This document shows positions 23,077-35,880 of a DNA stretch of 64,000 nt, in pieces. The stretch comes from Ahaetulla prasina (taxonomy: Eukaryota > Chordata > Lepidosauria > Squamata > Colubridae): contig NC_080546.1 of the NCBI RefSeq assembly GCF_028640845.1, forward strand, positions 31,083,020-31,147,019. The letters run 5' to 3'. How positions within the stretch are numbered: position 1 is the stretch's first letter; every line of letters starts with the position of its first letter. The notes under the pieces were generated by a model. It was given only the letters and a program-made list of their open reading frames with translations, had not been told where the DNA came from and made no database searches. The position numbers were made by a program, and so were the translations under genes.

Positions 23077-24192
23077 TAAGGAATCTACAGCCTTGCAAAT
23101 ATTCTTAATTCCTGTTCTATTGCCTTTGTCCATGAAGAGAAATAATCAGCAGCTAAAACTAGCCATAATAATTGTATAGAAAAAGGAGGTCCAAATATTT
23201 CCAACATGTTACCCAACCTGTCCCATTCTATGCCCAATTTTGGGTATCCCCAACTGAAGCCTGACTACAATGTTGGGGTATCATATAGTATGGCAACTAA
23301 TGACCTTAAAACTTGGTTTGTATTTTTGGGAGGGATTTTTCTTCATAGGTAAACCTGAGCTGCATAAAATATTTAGACTAGTATTTAGCTTTAAAAAAGC
23401 TTTATCAGTTCATATCATTTGGAGTAAAGTAAATTTTACGCAGCCTGTTGAAATCATGACTTCACTTGCTAAATATATTCATTATAGATTTTCCAGGGTC
23501 TGTTGTCATGAAAAACTACTACTAAATATTTAAAGCAGTGTATCTGTTTAGTCCTGTTCTGGTGAATTATACAAGTTTGTTGTGTTAGGATTTTGACAAA
23601 ATACATGAGTTTAGATCTCTGGTAATCTATGTCTAAGTTGATTTTGATACAGTGATGTACAAATGTTCTCACTACACATTCAAGCATAATAGTTTACAGG
23701 AAATAACTGCAGAGATATCTGTATACAATAATATGGGGACCTGCAATCTTAGGCACATGAAAATTTGGGGAGCAACTCTGCTTAATAAGATCAGACTACC
23801 TTCATTCAGACCTATAGTATTTAATTCTGCCTGATCTCATTCATAGGCATGCTTTTTACCTTTCCATTCTAAGTCGCATTAAGTGACACATTAAATGTCA
23901 ACACGATAACGGTTATCATCAGATGGGCCCTCCACCATTCATCATGCTTTAGTCAACTGAAACTTTCACCTTTAATTCTATTTGTGACATGCAGTAATAC
24001 TTGCTGAGTAAGAAAAGTACTGATTATTTCTGGCTTATTTTTTGCCAGCATATCACAGCTAAAACCCAGCTTTATTCCTTGCAAGTTAGGATTTCTCCTT
24101 TAGAATCCAATACGTTATTGCCCATATCTCACCAACATGCAGTATACATGTTCAGAGTGTTGGGTTTGAATCCTGCTATTTTTCTGTCCTAG

Positions 24193-24315
24193 GTTCGGGA
24201 TACAACACAAGAATCTTGTGGGCGTCTATCATTTATGAAAGAGCCTAAATCTTCAAGAGGTTTGGTACATCAAGCTATCTGCAATCTGAATATCACATTA
24301 CCAATATACACAAAG
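24193..24315 (+). CDS. ANK3: ANK3 exon W5: UPA domain, end
   Basis: A 123-bp, 41-codon exon in phase 0 at both ends. The acceptor is TTCTGTCCTAG and the donor is GTACTG. The product begins [20 protein letters not shown] and ends in [12 protein letters not shown], the conserved close of the UPA domain. A LINE occupies much of the 6-kb intron before it (19860-23076). Bases 23080-24190 show nothing recognisable. Confidence 0.94.
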
Positions 24316-25323
24316 GTACTGCCCAGTTAAACTATACCTGCTCATATATTACACTTCTAACTGTAATTTAAGATACGCTAAACTTGTTCTATTGTTTTGT
24401 ACTTTTCATAAATTTTTAATATGCAAATATTAAATAATTATGTAAATATTCATGATTTAGTATCACATATTTGGGGTGCATAAATTACGTAGCATTCTTT
24501 CCTGTCAGAGAATCTGTAGCTTCCTTGAGTGTTGAGAGTCATATATATGGATGACTCTCAACACTACAGTATATGGAAGCAATGGCTTATTAGGATGAGT
24601 TAACGTTTATCAATAATCCGTAACAACCAACATTGTTATCACTCAGTCATATAAAAATTAGCCATTTTGTGTGCATAGTGAACTCGATTAGCAGGGCAAT
24701 GCTGGACAATTTTTTCTTTTTTAAAAAAAAATTTAAACTGTAAAGTAGATTTGGTATTTGGCATTTTTTATTTATAGCTTTCTTACTCGGCCTCAAACTA
24801 ATTGTCTTATTTTCCAGCATTGTGTTGTTCATAGATGACTTGTATAGTTAGTTAAATGAACAGGAAAATTGTATGAGATATCACATGGAAATATTCTAAC
24901 TTTCAATATAATTCAAACATAGCAACATTAAATTTGAAACTTAACTAGTGACACAAATATAAATCTATGCTGATGCTTACATTTTCTTGTTCTTTTAAGA
25001 AGATATCTTTAAGAAACTTTTCTACACAGATTGAATTTTGGCATATTTGAGAAACAGTGTTGTAAGTTTAATACATAATAATCAAACAAAAAATCCCAAC
25101 GTGAAATAACTTTTCTTCCTTGAACTTACTTGAATTCCCACTTTTCTTAACGGAACCAACTTTCCTGTTCTCTTTTCTTTCCTTCTTAGGAGAAAGTGCA
25201 AAAATTGTTTTCATTATGTATTCTTACCAATTAAATGTGTCCAGAAATCATACTTTTCCTTTAATTGCATCCTATCTTTCCTTGCTCTGTTTTTCTTTTC
25301 TTGCATGGCATAATGGATTAAAG

Positions 25324-25356
25324 GAATCAGAATCAGATCAAGAACAGGAAGAAGAG
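25324..25356 (+). CDS. ANK3: ANK3 micro-exon W6 (11 codons)
   Basis: A 33-bp exon reading ESESDQEQEEE, in phase 0 at both ends. The donor is GTAACT. The AG of the acceptor is preceded by a purine-containing stretch, but a strong pyrimidine run (TTTTTCTTTTCTTG) lies 20-45 bases upstream with no intervening AG, so the site is credible. This acidic stretch is conserved in ankyrin-G just after the UPA domain. The exon is frame-neutral and could be skipped. Confidence 0.88.
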
Positions 25357-25799
25357 GTAACTTTGCTAATTCTGCTGTAAACTTGCTAGAATAAGGATAT
25401 AATTGGGAAAGAGCAGTCAGCTGAATGCCAGATGACTTTATGTCAAGTATGAACAACTTATTACCTATTGGCCAAAAGTGGCCCCATCTCAAATCAATTA
25501 TTTCATGTAGATATTGACCAAGTTTCATAAGCCTTTTGCAATCAATCCAGTTGATTGATTGCAACTATCTAGAATCTATATTTATTCTACTACATTTTCT
25601 GTTTTGGAAAGAGAGAAGAGATTAACTGAAAGAGAAAAAGAAATATATATTTATAAGCAGTAAATGTTAATTTGAGCCAATATATATTACCAATGAACGA
25701 GACACATATACAATTACAAGTTTATTATCTAAATATATAAAATTTATATCTTTAAGTTAGCTAAGCTATTTCAATAACATAGCATATATAATAACGTAA

Positions 25800-26900
25800 T
25801 CCACTCCACTGGTTGTGAAGTGAAAGCTTATATATTTATTAATGATGTCCTCAAAGGATAATGAAAGTTCAAGCTACAGCTGATTTAACTTTTTATACTT
25901 ACATCTTTGTAGTTGAGGTGAGTTTGTTCTTTTAGCAATTTTATCCAGGACTAAATGTCAAGCAAACAATAATTAGAAAGAAAGGATGTCTTTTCTTTAA
26001 GTTCTTAGAATCTTTTATAATTTCTAAAAATAACTGCAATTGTCAAGTATTTCAGTTAATTGGAGACATTCTATTGTAATTTGTCTCCATTATAATTACT
26101 TTTGCAACAGTGCAAAATGACCTGAATTGCAGTAAGCAAAACTGTTCCCTATTGAGTTATTTTGATGAAATAGTTTTTCTCATGAAGCTTTTATAGCAAC
26201 ATGTAGACAATGGATAATTATTAAAAGCAAAAGAGTTTTTAAAAATTGCAGGGGCAAAGTTTTAAAATTGTAGTAGGAAGTGAATATAAAATCATGAATT
26301 AACATCTTCAGTTGCTGACCAATAAATAGGCATATCAATAAAAATAGAATATTCAAAAATAATTATTTATAAAAGAAAATACAAAGAATAAAAATATAGA
26401 AGAATAAATATCATGTAAAAATATAGTATTTTCTCCTTAAAATACTTTTAATAAAATAGATGATTCCAATTCTCTAGCAAAACATGGCCAAAATATAAAT
26501 ATAAATGCTTTGAATCTTAAAAGAAGATCTTTAGACTATTTCTAGCTATATTATATGTTACCATTTTTGCTACTAACCTCTCAAAATACTTTCCTAAGTG
26601 CAGGTTAAAAATAACCCACTTTCCATTTCTGAATTATTTACCATCTCACCCTGTCCAGTTCAATGGTTTGTGCCCTCACTTTTTAACATCCAGTATAATA
26701 AATACAGTGAATTAACCATTGTGTGTATAAATTGAATTCATGATCTCTAATGACTTAAAAACATGGCTAATTCCACCACTCTAAGTAACTAACTTAACTG
26801 CAATCCTAAGAATATTTATCAAGAAGAAAATGAATCCAGTTTGGTTCTTTGTATGAGAATATTTATGTCATGTGCATTTCTAAAATGAAAGATTGTAGCC
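25800..26900. other. AT-rich intron, nothing recognised
   Basis: No open frame, inverted repeat or known element is apparent; only A/T-rich single-copy-looking sequence. Confidence 0.6.
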
Positions 26901-26983
26901 TAGGTCTAGTTCAGAGTAATAATTTCCATTGGTTATTGTAACATCATGTTTCTATAACACATTCATTCTTTGTTTTCTTTCAG

Positions 26984-27005
26984 ACTGACATGACATCAGA
27001 AAAAC
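26984..27005 (+). CDS. ANK3: ANK3 micro-exon W7 (22 bp)
   Basis: A 22-bp exon reading TDMTSEK plus one base. The acceptor is TTGTTTTCTTTCAG and the donor is a consensus GTAAGA-like GTAAGAT. The single leftover C pairs with AT of the giant exon to encode histidine, giving TSEKHDDETESTE. If the giant exon is skipped, the C pairs with AA of W9 and stays in frame. Intron 25357-26983 holds no recognised element. Confidence 0.9.
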
Positions 27006-27629
27006 GTAAGATTTTAACAAAACTATTATGATATGCATGAATTATATAATAAAGCATGAAAGGGATTGCAAATTTTAATTGCCACTGGTGATCATATTAA
27101 CTTTATAAATATAAGATTATAATACTCTAACTATAGTCTTTGGATGAAACCTGTTGTTTGTTATTAATAATTTAAAATATTTAAAATATTTAGTTCATCT
27201 AAGCGTTCTTGGGTTTTTTAAAAAATTACCTGGTAACCCTGCTACTGCTATTAGCCCTCTATACTGTAACACCTTCTCCCTCTTATTTTAAGTATGTGAC
27301 CTGAATTCATTTCATTTCATAAACTAATTACAGTATCACTTTTAAAAATTAAAATATTCAAACTGTCAAAACTCATCATGAAATTACTCACATGAAAATG
27401 CCTAGGAACTAGTATAAAAGTGATACTGTTGAAAATAACAAAGATCTTTAAACCATCTATCTATGTCTTAATACTCTGGTGAAGTATTTCTGTGAAGATT
27501 TTTTATCTCTTAGAATTTTGTTTGCTGGAAAGGAATTATTTTTGCCACAAATGAGAATAAAGTTAGGTGATTCTGGCAACTTCCTGTACAAATCTCTGCA
27601 ATTTTCTTGGAAATATGTTTGGAAGTGGT

Positions 27630-27775
27630 TTGCCGTTGCCTTCTTTCTAGGGCTGAGAGAGAATGACAAGCCTAAAGTCACCCAACTGGTTTTATGTTTA
27701 AGTCAGGACTAGAACTCACAGTCTCCTGGTTTCTAGGCTGGTGCCTTTAATCTCTATACCAAACTGACTCTCTAC
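27630..27775 (-). repeat. SINE fragment
   Basis: Reads AAAGTCACCCAACTGG, GGACTAGAACTCACAGTCTC and ACCAAACTGACTCTC, the reverse complement of a tRNA-derived SINE head. A related copy is at about 61215-61330. The rest of intron 27006-29664 is AT-rich and unremarkable. Confidence 0.55.
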
Positions 27776-29664
27776 ATCATGCTACAAATGGCTATTGGAA
27801 ACAAGAATTCATGTGCTAGAATGCCAGATATATGCTGTATATCTTCTGATAGCTGCTGAAAAGTATACAGAGAATTAAGTCACATTACAGAAATAGGTAG
27901 TTGAGACTAGTAATCCAACAGCCCTATCTAAATCAATGTAATAGTATGTGGGAATGACTTGGGAGACAAGGCAAAGAGAGCAATGTAGGGAACAATTAGA
28001 TAAAGGCAGCTGAGCCTTCAGCAGGAATGTGGGTGGGGTAAGAGGCTGAGAAGCATCTCTCCCTATTTTCTTGGACTGTAAAGGAAGAGAAATATACATA
28101 CAAGATTTGTTAAGGTAACTTTATAGTAAAGTAGAATTAGCCCAGCTGCTTGTGCTTGCTGTCTGGTTTATCTTATAAGGTTGTCAATCAGCCGCTAACT
28201 CAGTCAAATCTTATTTGACAATTGCAGTAGCTAAATCACACCTTGTTATTTGGGGAATACTGAGTCCCTAATCTATTTTATTCAAGAAGTAAATATACTA
28301 CTTTATTCATATATACCATGACCTCTTCTACTAGCAGCGAACTAGTAAGCTTTCATCAATAGCAATTAGAATGAACTCTCCAATATCACAAAAGATGCAT
28401 GGCTACCCAGAAAATAGAGAAAGAAAAACAAGTTGAATATATACAAATAGCATTAGGCACATCTCTAATATCCACAGCTCACAGTCACAGCTGGCTGATC
28501 ATGAAAAAAGACAAACTAGAAAGCTAAATTACAAATAGCTGTATAGTCCTTCATTTCTCTAAAGGGAGCCTTACTGCAAAACTTTTTCATCTTTATTCTT
28601 GTCATATCCAATAGTTTTATTTCCAAATCAGATATGAAGTATACTTGATATAGAAAGTCAAACTTCACCACAGTATTTTCCACATGATTTAATTCCATTT
28701 CAATTTTTAACCTTTAAGTTTTATTGGGCTTCTTTTAATATAAGAATAGTTACCCTGCAATGTATGCAACAGCTTTGCTTTGCATGGAAATAACTTGGCT
28801 TACATATATATCTATATATGTATGTATATATCGTGTGTATGTTTGTGTCTGTATATCTCAGTATGAATGTTTCTGGTTGCCATTCATTACATTTTCTCCC
28901 TGAACATTTGAATTCTCTGTTCTGTGATGGTGGTGTTTTAATTACTCCCTGCCCCTATTTTTCCATCTTATTTAATTATTTATTTCAATATGAGGATGTT
29001 CCGAAGTAGGACCATGCCTCTTGAAATATGTCTTGTGTCTGTATCATTATTTGGATGTAAGATTCCCTTAGATGAAATGCCGGTTTGCAGCTACCTCAGA
29101 TATCACTGTATTTCATTTATTGTAAAGTATTGTAGAATTAAATGTAAATATAGATATTTTTACTTTGATTATTGAATAATGTTTATATAATAACTACTTA
29201 TGGTTCTGAAGTTTGCTACCACTGGCTTTCTCTTTGAGGATATCAGTTTTCAACCAATTACAATCCTTCTTTTGTTCTGTTTTTATTTGAGCATTGATCT
29301 GTAACATCTGAACAATCTTGAGATATCTATTTTTGTGTAAATTCCACACTTTCTTTTCCTTTCCTTAATTTGTTTTTATGGTGTCTTAGTTTATAAAAGC
29401 TTTGGTGTTTGTGTGTATGGATGTGTTGGACTGCAAAAACTAAGCAAGTTATTTCCTGCTTACTTTCCTTTTCAGTTTTCCCTATTAGCTTTGCTTTGCT
29501 TTTTTTTTTCCACCATCAGATTTGTGGACCCACCATTCCCAGACCATTTTGTTGATCCTCCTACTGCTGCAATCAAAAACAGTCATTTCAATCCTGATTA
29601 CATTTGACAATCTCTATTTTTGATTCCCATTTATTTCCAATGTTTTCCCCTATTTCCATCAAAG

Positions 29665-32600
29665 ATGATGACGAAACAGAATCTACAGAAACATCTGTCC
29701 TGAAAAGCCATCTTGTCAATGATGTTCCTGTGCTAGCAAGTCCAGATTTGCTGTCTGAAGTCTCTGAGATGAAACAAGATTTGATAAAAATGACTGCAAT
29801 TCTGACAACAGACTCTTCTGAAAAAACAGATTCTATTAAGGTGAAAGATCTTACAAAAGCTGCAGATGAAGAGCCTGGAGAACCATTTGAAATTGTGGAA
29901 AGAGTTAAAGAAGATTTGGAAAAAGTGAATGAAATTCTAAGAAGTGGGAGCTGCCCCAAAGAAAAGTCAGCTTTGCAGAGATCTGCTTCTGAAAAAAAGT
30001 TGGTGGAAGAAGATTGGGTTCTTTTAAGTGATGAAGAAATTGAAGAGGCCAAGCAAAATGTTCCTTTGGAAGTTTGTGAGCCTATTTGTATAGAAAATAG
30101 AATAGGCAAAGGAAAACCAAAGAAGGAAACAAAAGATATGACAGGAATGATTGATTATCTCAGCGAGGATCTAAAAGTTTATGTGTCTTTGAATGAAATG
30201 CAACCGAAGACAATTCAAGAAGACATAGTAGAAGAAAGATTTGAAGCTGTTGTTGTAAGCAGAGGTTCTGAAGCAGATAAAAAAGACAAAAAGAAGCAAG
30301 ATCAATGCAAACCTACCTTGGAAATTAAAAAACCTGTTAGAAAGAAATTAAAAGATAAATTAAATCTAAAGGCTGAAGAATCCCAAGGAAAGGATAAGCC
30401 TTTAGGGCTAGACAAAGTCAGTTCAGAGGAATCTTTAGATGAAGAACAACTTTTATCTACTGCAGAGCCTATGAAAGATACTGCTGTGTCTCCAGTTATA
30501 GAAGAAACCCCTATTGGGTCAATTAAAGATAAAGTGAAGGCTCTTCAGAAGCGAGTAGAAGATGAACAGAAAGGGCGTTCAAAATTGCCAGTTCGACTTC
30601 AAGGAAAAGAGGGATCTGAGAAGCCTGTTACAAAGCCATCACAGACTAAAAAGATTATTTGTAAAGCAAAACCTCCAGGTTCTCCCTCTTCCACAAAAAC
30701 TTCAGCTTCTCCATCAGCCACAAAGATCCCACCTTCTCCAAAGGCTTCTGCTGCTTCTTCCTCCCCTTCTAAACTGTCATCTCCTTCTACTAAGAAGCCA
30801 GCTGTTTCTCCTACCACAAAAAAGCCAACTCTTTCTCCCACGTCAAGGAAGCCACCAGTTTCTCCCACAGTTAAAAAGCCATCAGTTTCTCCCACCGCTA
30901 AAAAGCCTCCTGTTTCTCCTACATCCAAGAAGCCTTCTGTGTCACCATCTTCTAAAACAGAAAGAATTGAAGAAACTATGTCTGTTCGTGAACTAATGAA
31001 AGCTTTCCAGTCAGGTCAAGACCCATCAAAGCATAAAGCTGGACTTTTTGAGCATAAGTCTGCAAAGCAGAAACAACAGGATTCTGACAAAGGGACAACT
31101 AAAAAAGGAGCTAGTCAAGCAGAAAGTGAAAAGAAGCTAGCATTAACCTCTAGAGACACACATAAAAAAGACAGTCCTAAAAGCAAAAAGAACCAGGAAC
31201 CTCAGACAGAGGTAGGTTTGCAATCTAAAAAAATCACACAGAGTATACCTCATATAACCTTGAAGAAAGATTTAATCACAAAATCACAGAGTGACAGGAA
31301 AAAAGAACCTCCTGTCATTGTTGAAGAAGAATCCAAAGATGTAGCCCTGACATTTGATGAACAAGGGGATACTGAGCTTCAGATTAGTCCAGATAGAAAG
31401 ACATCGACTGATTTTTCTGATGTCATAAAAGAAGAGCTGGAAGATAATGATAAATACCAACAGTTGCGGCATATTTCAATTACAGAGGAAGGTGAGCTTC
31501 ACTTAGATCAAGTTCTGACCAGTCCATTCAATGTTACATTTCCATCAGAATATGTGAAAGACGGGTTTTTGCCCACACTCTCCTTGCAAAGTGGTGCTTT
31601 GGATGGCAGCTCAGAGAGTCTTAAGCATGAAGGCATAGCAGACTCTCCAATTGGTAGCCTGCTTGATGGAACTCCCCAGAACAGCTCTGAGGAAAGTTAT
31701 AAGCATGAGGGCTTGGCAGAAACTCCAGAAACAAGCCCTGAGAGCCTTCCATTTTCATCTAAGAAAACAAAAACTGCTGACCAGACGGAAGAAACTATAT
31801 TAGCCAGTGCAGTGCAGAGGACATCAGAAACGCATTCACAAAGGGGGCCTTCTCCAACAAAAAAGGAAATTACTATTTGTGACAAAGACCTAAAAGATAT
31901 GACAGAAACCACAGAATCCCATTCCCATCATATTTCAGAAGAACACTCCAAAGGCCTAGATTCTAGCTCAACTCTGATTGATAAAGATGCTCTCCATGAT
32001 AAATCTTCTGTGCTGGCAGATCAAAGACATTTAACTAAATTAACTGAACCAACTGATTCTTTTATTGAAAAAGATGAGGATACATCCTTTGAGCCATATA
32101 CCATTAGCAGAGGACTAGAGCTTTCATTTCCTAGCCATGAGGGAGACGGTCTTAGCCCAGCTGCAGATGAATCCATAGCTATAAGTCATAAAGATTCATT
32201 GGAAGCAAGCCCAGTCTTGGAAGATAATTCTTCACGTAAAACACCTGATTCCCTTGAGCCTAGTCCAACCAAAGAATCCCCCTGTCGTGATTCTCTGGAA
32301 AGTAGCCCTGTAGAACAGAAACCAAAGGCTGGCTTCCTTCCAGGTCCTGGTCCAATTCAGGCTATCCCTGCTAAAGCTGAAAACTTCCCAGAACTAGCAC
32401 CTGTACGATCTAGACTCTTACGTGATCCTGATGGAAGCGCCGAAGATGACAGTTTAGAACAAACATCTCTTTTGGAGAGCTCAGGAAAAAGTCCTCTTTC
32501 ACCTGAGACTCCTAGCTCTGAAGAAATTAGTTATGAAATCACACCAAAAATAACTGAATCACAGATTCTTGCAAATATACCCAAGTCCGCAGTAATTCCT

Positions 32601-35571
32601 GAGGTCAATGAAGAGCCAGAAGATGATTCAGAAGATGAACCAAAGAAAAGATTCACTCCAGAAGAGGAGATGTTTAAAATGGTGGCCAAAATTAAGATGT
32701 TTGATGAGCTGGAACAGGAAGCAAAACAGAAGAGGGACTATAGAAAGGATTTCAAACAAGATGATATTATTTCAGCTTCTGATTTAGAAGGTGCTTCTGA
32801 AACTGAAAGGCTGCCTTCAACAACTCTAGAAGATAATGCTTTATCTACAATAGTGACTTCTGGAGTTGTATCTAGAAAGAGCTCTTCATCCTCAGAAAGT
32901 GAGCCAGAATTAACAAAGCTGAAAAAAGAAGCTGATTCTGGGCTGTTAATGGAACCTACAATGAGACTGCAACCTTCTTCACCTCATCTTTCCAATATGG
33001 ATTCCAGTTCCAGTCCTGAAGAGACAGGATTTCAACCTATTGAGTCTAAGCAGCAAGCATTCAGTACTGAGGAGGATAACACAGAATCTGATAAACCAAC
33101 TGAGGAAACCAAAATGTCGTGTGATACTTCACTTGCTTCTGATGCTAGCATCATAGCACAGGCTAGCGAATCCAAGTGCTATAGTACAGATGAGAGTGAC
33201 ACAGTTAGCCCTAATGGCCCTATGATGCCACCTGAGGAATCTTTCTACCATTCTGCTGATGATGATGCTCAAAAAATAACTGAGTTATATGAAACTTCAG
33301 TGGCATCATACCAGCAGGATGATTCTTTAAAAGATAGTGTAGCATCTGAAGGGGTAATACCAAATAACTTAGTTAGCATGGGAGGAACTTCAGAGGGCTC
33401 CTGTACATCTGGGACATCTCATTGCTGTGTTTCACAAAATGATGTATTGGCTACTAATGTCTCACCTGACCACTCCCCTTTGGGAAGTGATATGGCTGGA
33501 ACAGATCACAGGTTAGAGATGACAGACAGGGCTTTTCCTAGCATAGAGCACACCACAAAATATTCATCTCCAACAACCCCAAAAAGTAAATATGAAAGTG
33601 ATATAGAAGAATTTGGCAAAAGTAGTGCTTTGCCTATAACAAGCCCTTATGAAAATGTCCCTTCACAACATTTTTTTACTAATGATGAAATTAGTACAGA
33701 AATTAACTTAAAAACAAGAATAGACCAGTCATCTGAGGAAGAGTATTCTGATAAAGAAAAAACTAAAATGGCTGAAGGTAGAAGTTCTCTTTATAGAACA
33801 CTATCAGAAGGTTCTGAAGTTCAGGTCCCAGAAGGTGTTTGTATAGAGATAGAATCCAAGCAAATGGACAATTTTCAGAAAAGACCAGCTTCAGCATCTT
33901 CAGCATCAGTCTTTACATCACTTGATGAAACTGCTCTACAAGGTATCAGGCATGAAGCTGAAGAAATAATTAGCCAAGTAATTATAACTAGGACAGATGT
34001 GGATTCTGACAAGTGGAGTCAAATTCGTGAAGATGATGATGCTTTTGAGGCTAGAGTGAAGGAGGAAGAACAAAAAATATTTGGCTTAATGGTAGACAGG
34101 AGATCACAAGGCACCACGCCTGATACAACACCAGCCAGAACACCTACTGAAGATGGGACTCCTTCCAGTGAACCAAATCCCTTTCTTTTCCAGGAAGGAA
34201 AATTGTTTGAAATGACAAGGAGTGGTGCCATTGATATGACTAAAAGGAATTATTCTGATGAAAGCTTAGACTTTTTCCAGATGGGAGAGCCATCTCAGGA
34301 AGAAGTGTCATTATCTGAAGAAATGAGAGAAGCTGAAGGCCTAGAATGTCCCCTTGAGGAACAATCTTTGATTTCAGTTGCACCTTCTGAATTTAATAAA
34401 GCAGAAACAGCTGTGAAAAGTCCCCTTATATCTGTATCAGAGGATGATACCGCTGCTTTATGTAGCACAAAAGAAGATGTTAAATCTCGAATTCCCATTA
34501 AAATGGGTATTTCAGCCTCTTCAAAATCACCAAAGAAAGAAAGAACAGCTTCTGATCTTGACCTCCCCTCTAGTGATACATTTGATAGCTCCCAGATGCC
34601 TTGTCCTATCTCTCCTGAGCAGACAGTGATTGATGTACACTTAAATTTTTCCACAGTCACTAGGTCTGTTTGTGCTGAAAAAGAAGATGATTCCCCAGAT
34701 TCCTCCCCAGAGGAGCAGAAATCTGTGATTGAAATCCCCACAGCTGCCATGGAGAGTGTGCCTTCTAGTGAAAGCAAATCCAAAATCCCCATTAGGGCTA
34801 CTCCAGCTACATTCCCATCATCAGATAAGTCAGAAGCTGAGAGCCTTCCTTCTGTGGGCTTCATAGACAACCTGGAAGAACCACAGGATGATGCTTCCAA
34901 GCCAAAATCTAAAATTCCAGTTAAGGCAATTTTTCAAAGAGGTGAGCAAGAATCTTTAGAGACAGAAACACTTGCCTGGCAGTCAGAATCAGCTAAAGTC
35001 CCTGATGTAACCTGCAAAGTACCTATGAAACAAGACATTAGGAGCAAATCTGAATCTGATGCCAGTGCCTCCATGGATTCAAAAGCTAAGCTTTCAGTCA
35101 AAGCTAGAAGTTGCACTGAGGCAGAAGCAGAGACCAGAGAGAGGGTGGGTGAGATGAAGCTTGAACTAGAATCAGATGAGCTGATGACTGCCCGACCAAA
35201 GATATTTTCTTCACGATTACCTGTTAAGAGCAGAAGTACCTCAGCTTCCCGAAATGCTGTTAGTCCCTCAAAAGAAAGTAAGGAACATTTTTTTGACCTT
35301 TACAAAAATTCTATAGAATTCTTTGAGGAGATTAGCGATGAAGCTTCCAAGTTAGTGGATAGACTTACCCAGTCAGAGAGAGAACAAGAATTAGTTTCAG
35401 ATGATGAAAGTAGTAGCGCCCTAGAAGTTTCGGTTATTGAAAATGTGCCATCCATTGAGACCCAGCAGTCACTTGCCGAGGACATCTTTGACACCAGGCC
35501 CATTTGGGATGAGTCCATTGAGACTCTGATTGAACGTATTCCTGATGAAAATGTCCCTGACCATGTTGAAG
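29665..35571 (+). CDS. ANK3: ANK3 giant exon W8: neuronal tail of 480-kDa ankyrin-G
   Basis: A single 5,907-bp exon (1,968 full codons plus 2 and 1 border bases). Acceptor ATTTCCATCAAAG, donor GAAG|GTATTT. It encodes the unstructured tail that makes the long neuronal ankyrin-G of axon initial segments and nodes. Visible blocks: EPFEIVERVKEDLEKVNEIL at about 29878-29937; a tract of SPT-x-KKP repeats at about 30770-30960; ETMSVRELMKAFQSGQDPSK at about 30975; FTPEEEMFKMVAKIKMFDEL at about 32653; LMVDRRSQGTTPDTTPARTP at about 34084; three SxIP motifs (SRIP 34485-34496, SKIP 34779-34790, SKIP 34908-34919), the class that binds EB microtubule-tip proteins; and FFDLYKNSIEFFEEISDEAS at about 35290. 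Phase 1 at both ends means the exon can be skipped in frame to give the shorter isoforms. From memory the mammalian exon is longer (about 7.6-7.8 kb). The open frame runs past the donor to 35840. Confidence 0.95.
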
Positions 35572-35880
35572 GTATTTGCCAGCCACTGGGTTCCCTTTGC
35601 TACGCATGTCATAAATCGCAAGGTTTTGCCTGTTTCTTCTATTTTACTCTTTGCCCTGCTCTTGGTGTATGGTTCGTGTGTTGTCTTAAGAAGCTTCCTA
35701 TGTTTATTAATGTGCTTTGTGTGAGCTCCGTTTGTTTTGTGTTTTTTATGTGTTTTACTGTCTCTGAAACAATCTCAAGATTGCACAATGCAAATGTTCA
35801 CGGAAAGCGTAAATATAACAAAATAAGCTTTCTCATATGAAAAACACACACTTCCTTAATGTTGTTTTAACACTAATAAA
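35572..35880 (+). other. Read-through frame and AATAAA after the giant exon
   Basis: If the donor at 35571 is not used, the ankyrin frame stays open for 88 more codons to a TGA at 35838-35840, and a canonical AATAAA sits 35 bases further (35875-35880). The added peptide has two hydrophobic stretches (around FACFFYFTLCPALGVWFVCC, and INVLCVSSVCFVFFMCF). This could be an intronic-polyadenylation isoform lacking the death domain, or chance in AT/T-rich intron sequence. Confidence 0.35.

Noticed and set aside
29588..30109. 173-codon open frame on the - strand at the giant exon start
   Set aside because: Antisense of conserved ankyrin-G sequence; no own features.
30562..30996. 144-codon Leu/Gln-rich frame overlapping the giant exon
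   Set aside because: Alternate-frame reading of the SPT-x-KKP repeat tract; low complexity.
34295..34900. 201-codon open frame on the - strand inside the giant exon
   Set aside because: Antisense shadow of ankyrin-G coding sequence; Ser-rich composition mirrors the sense codons, no domain.
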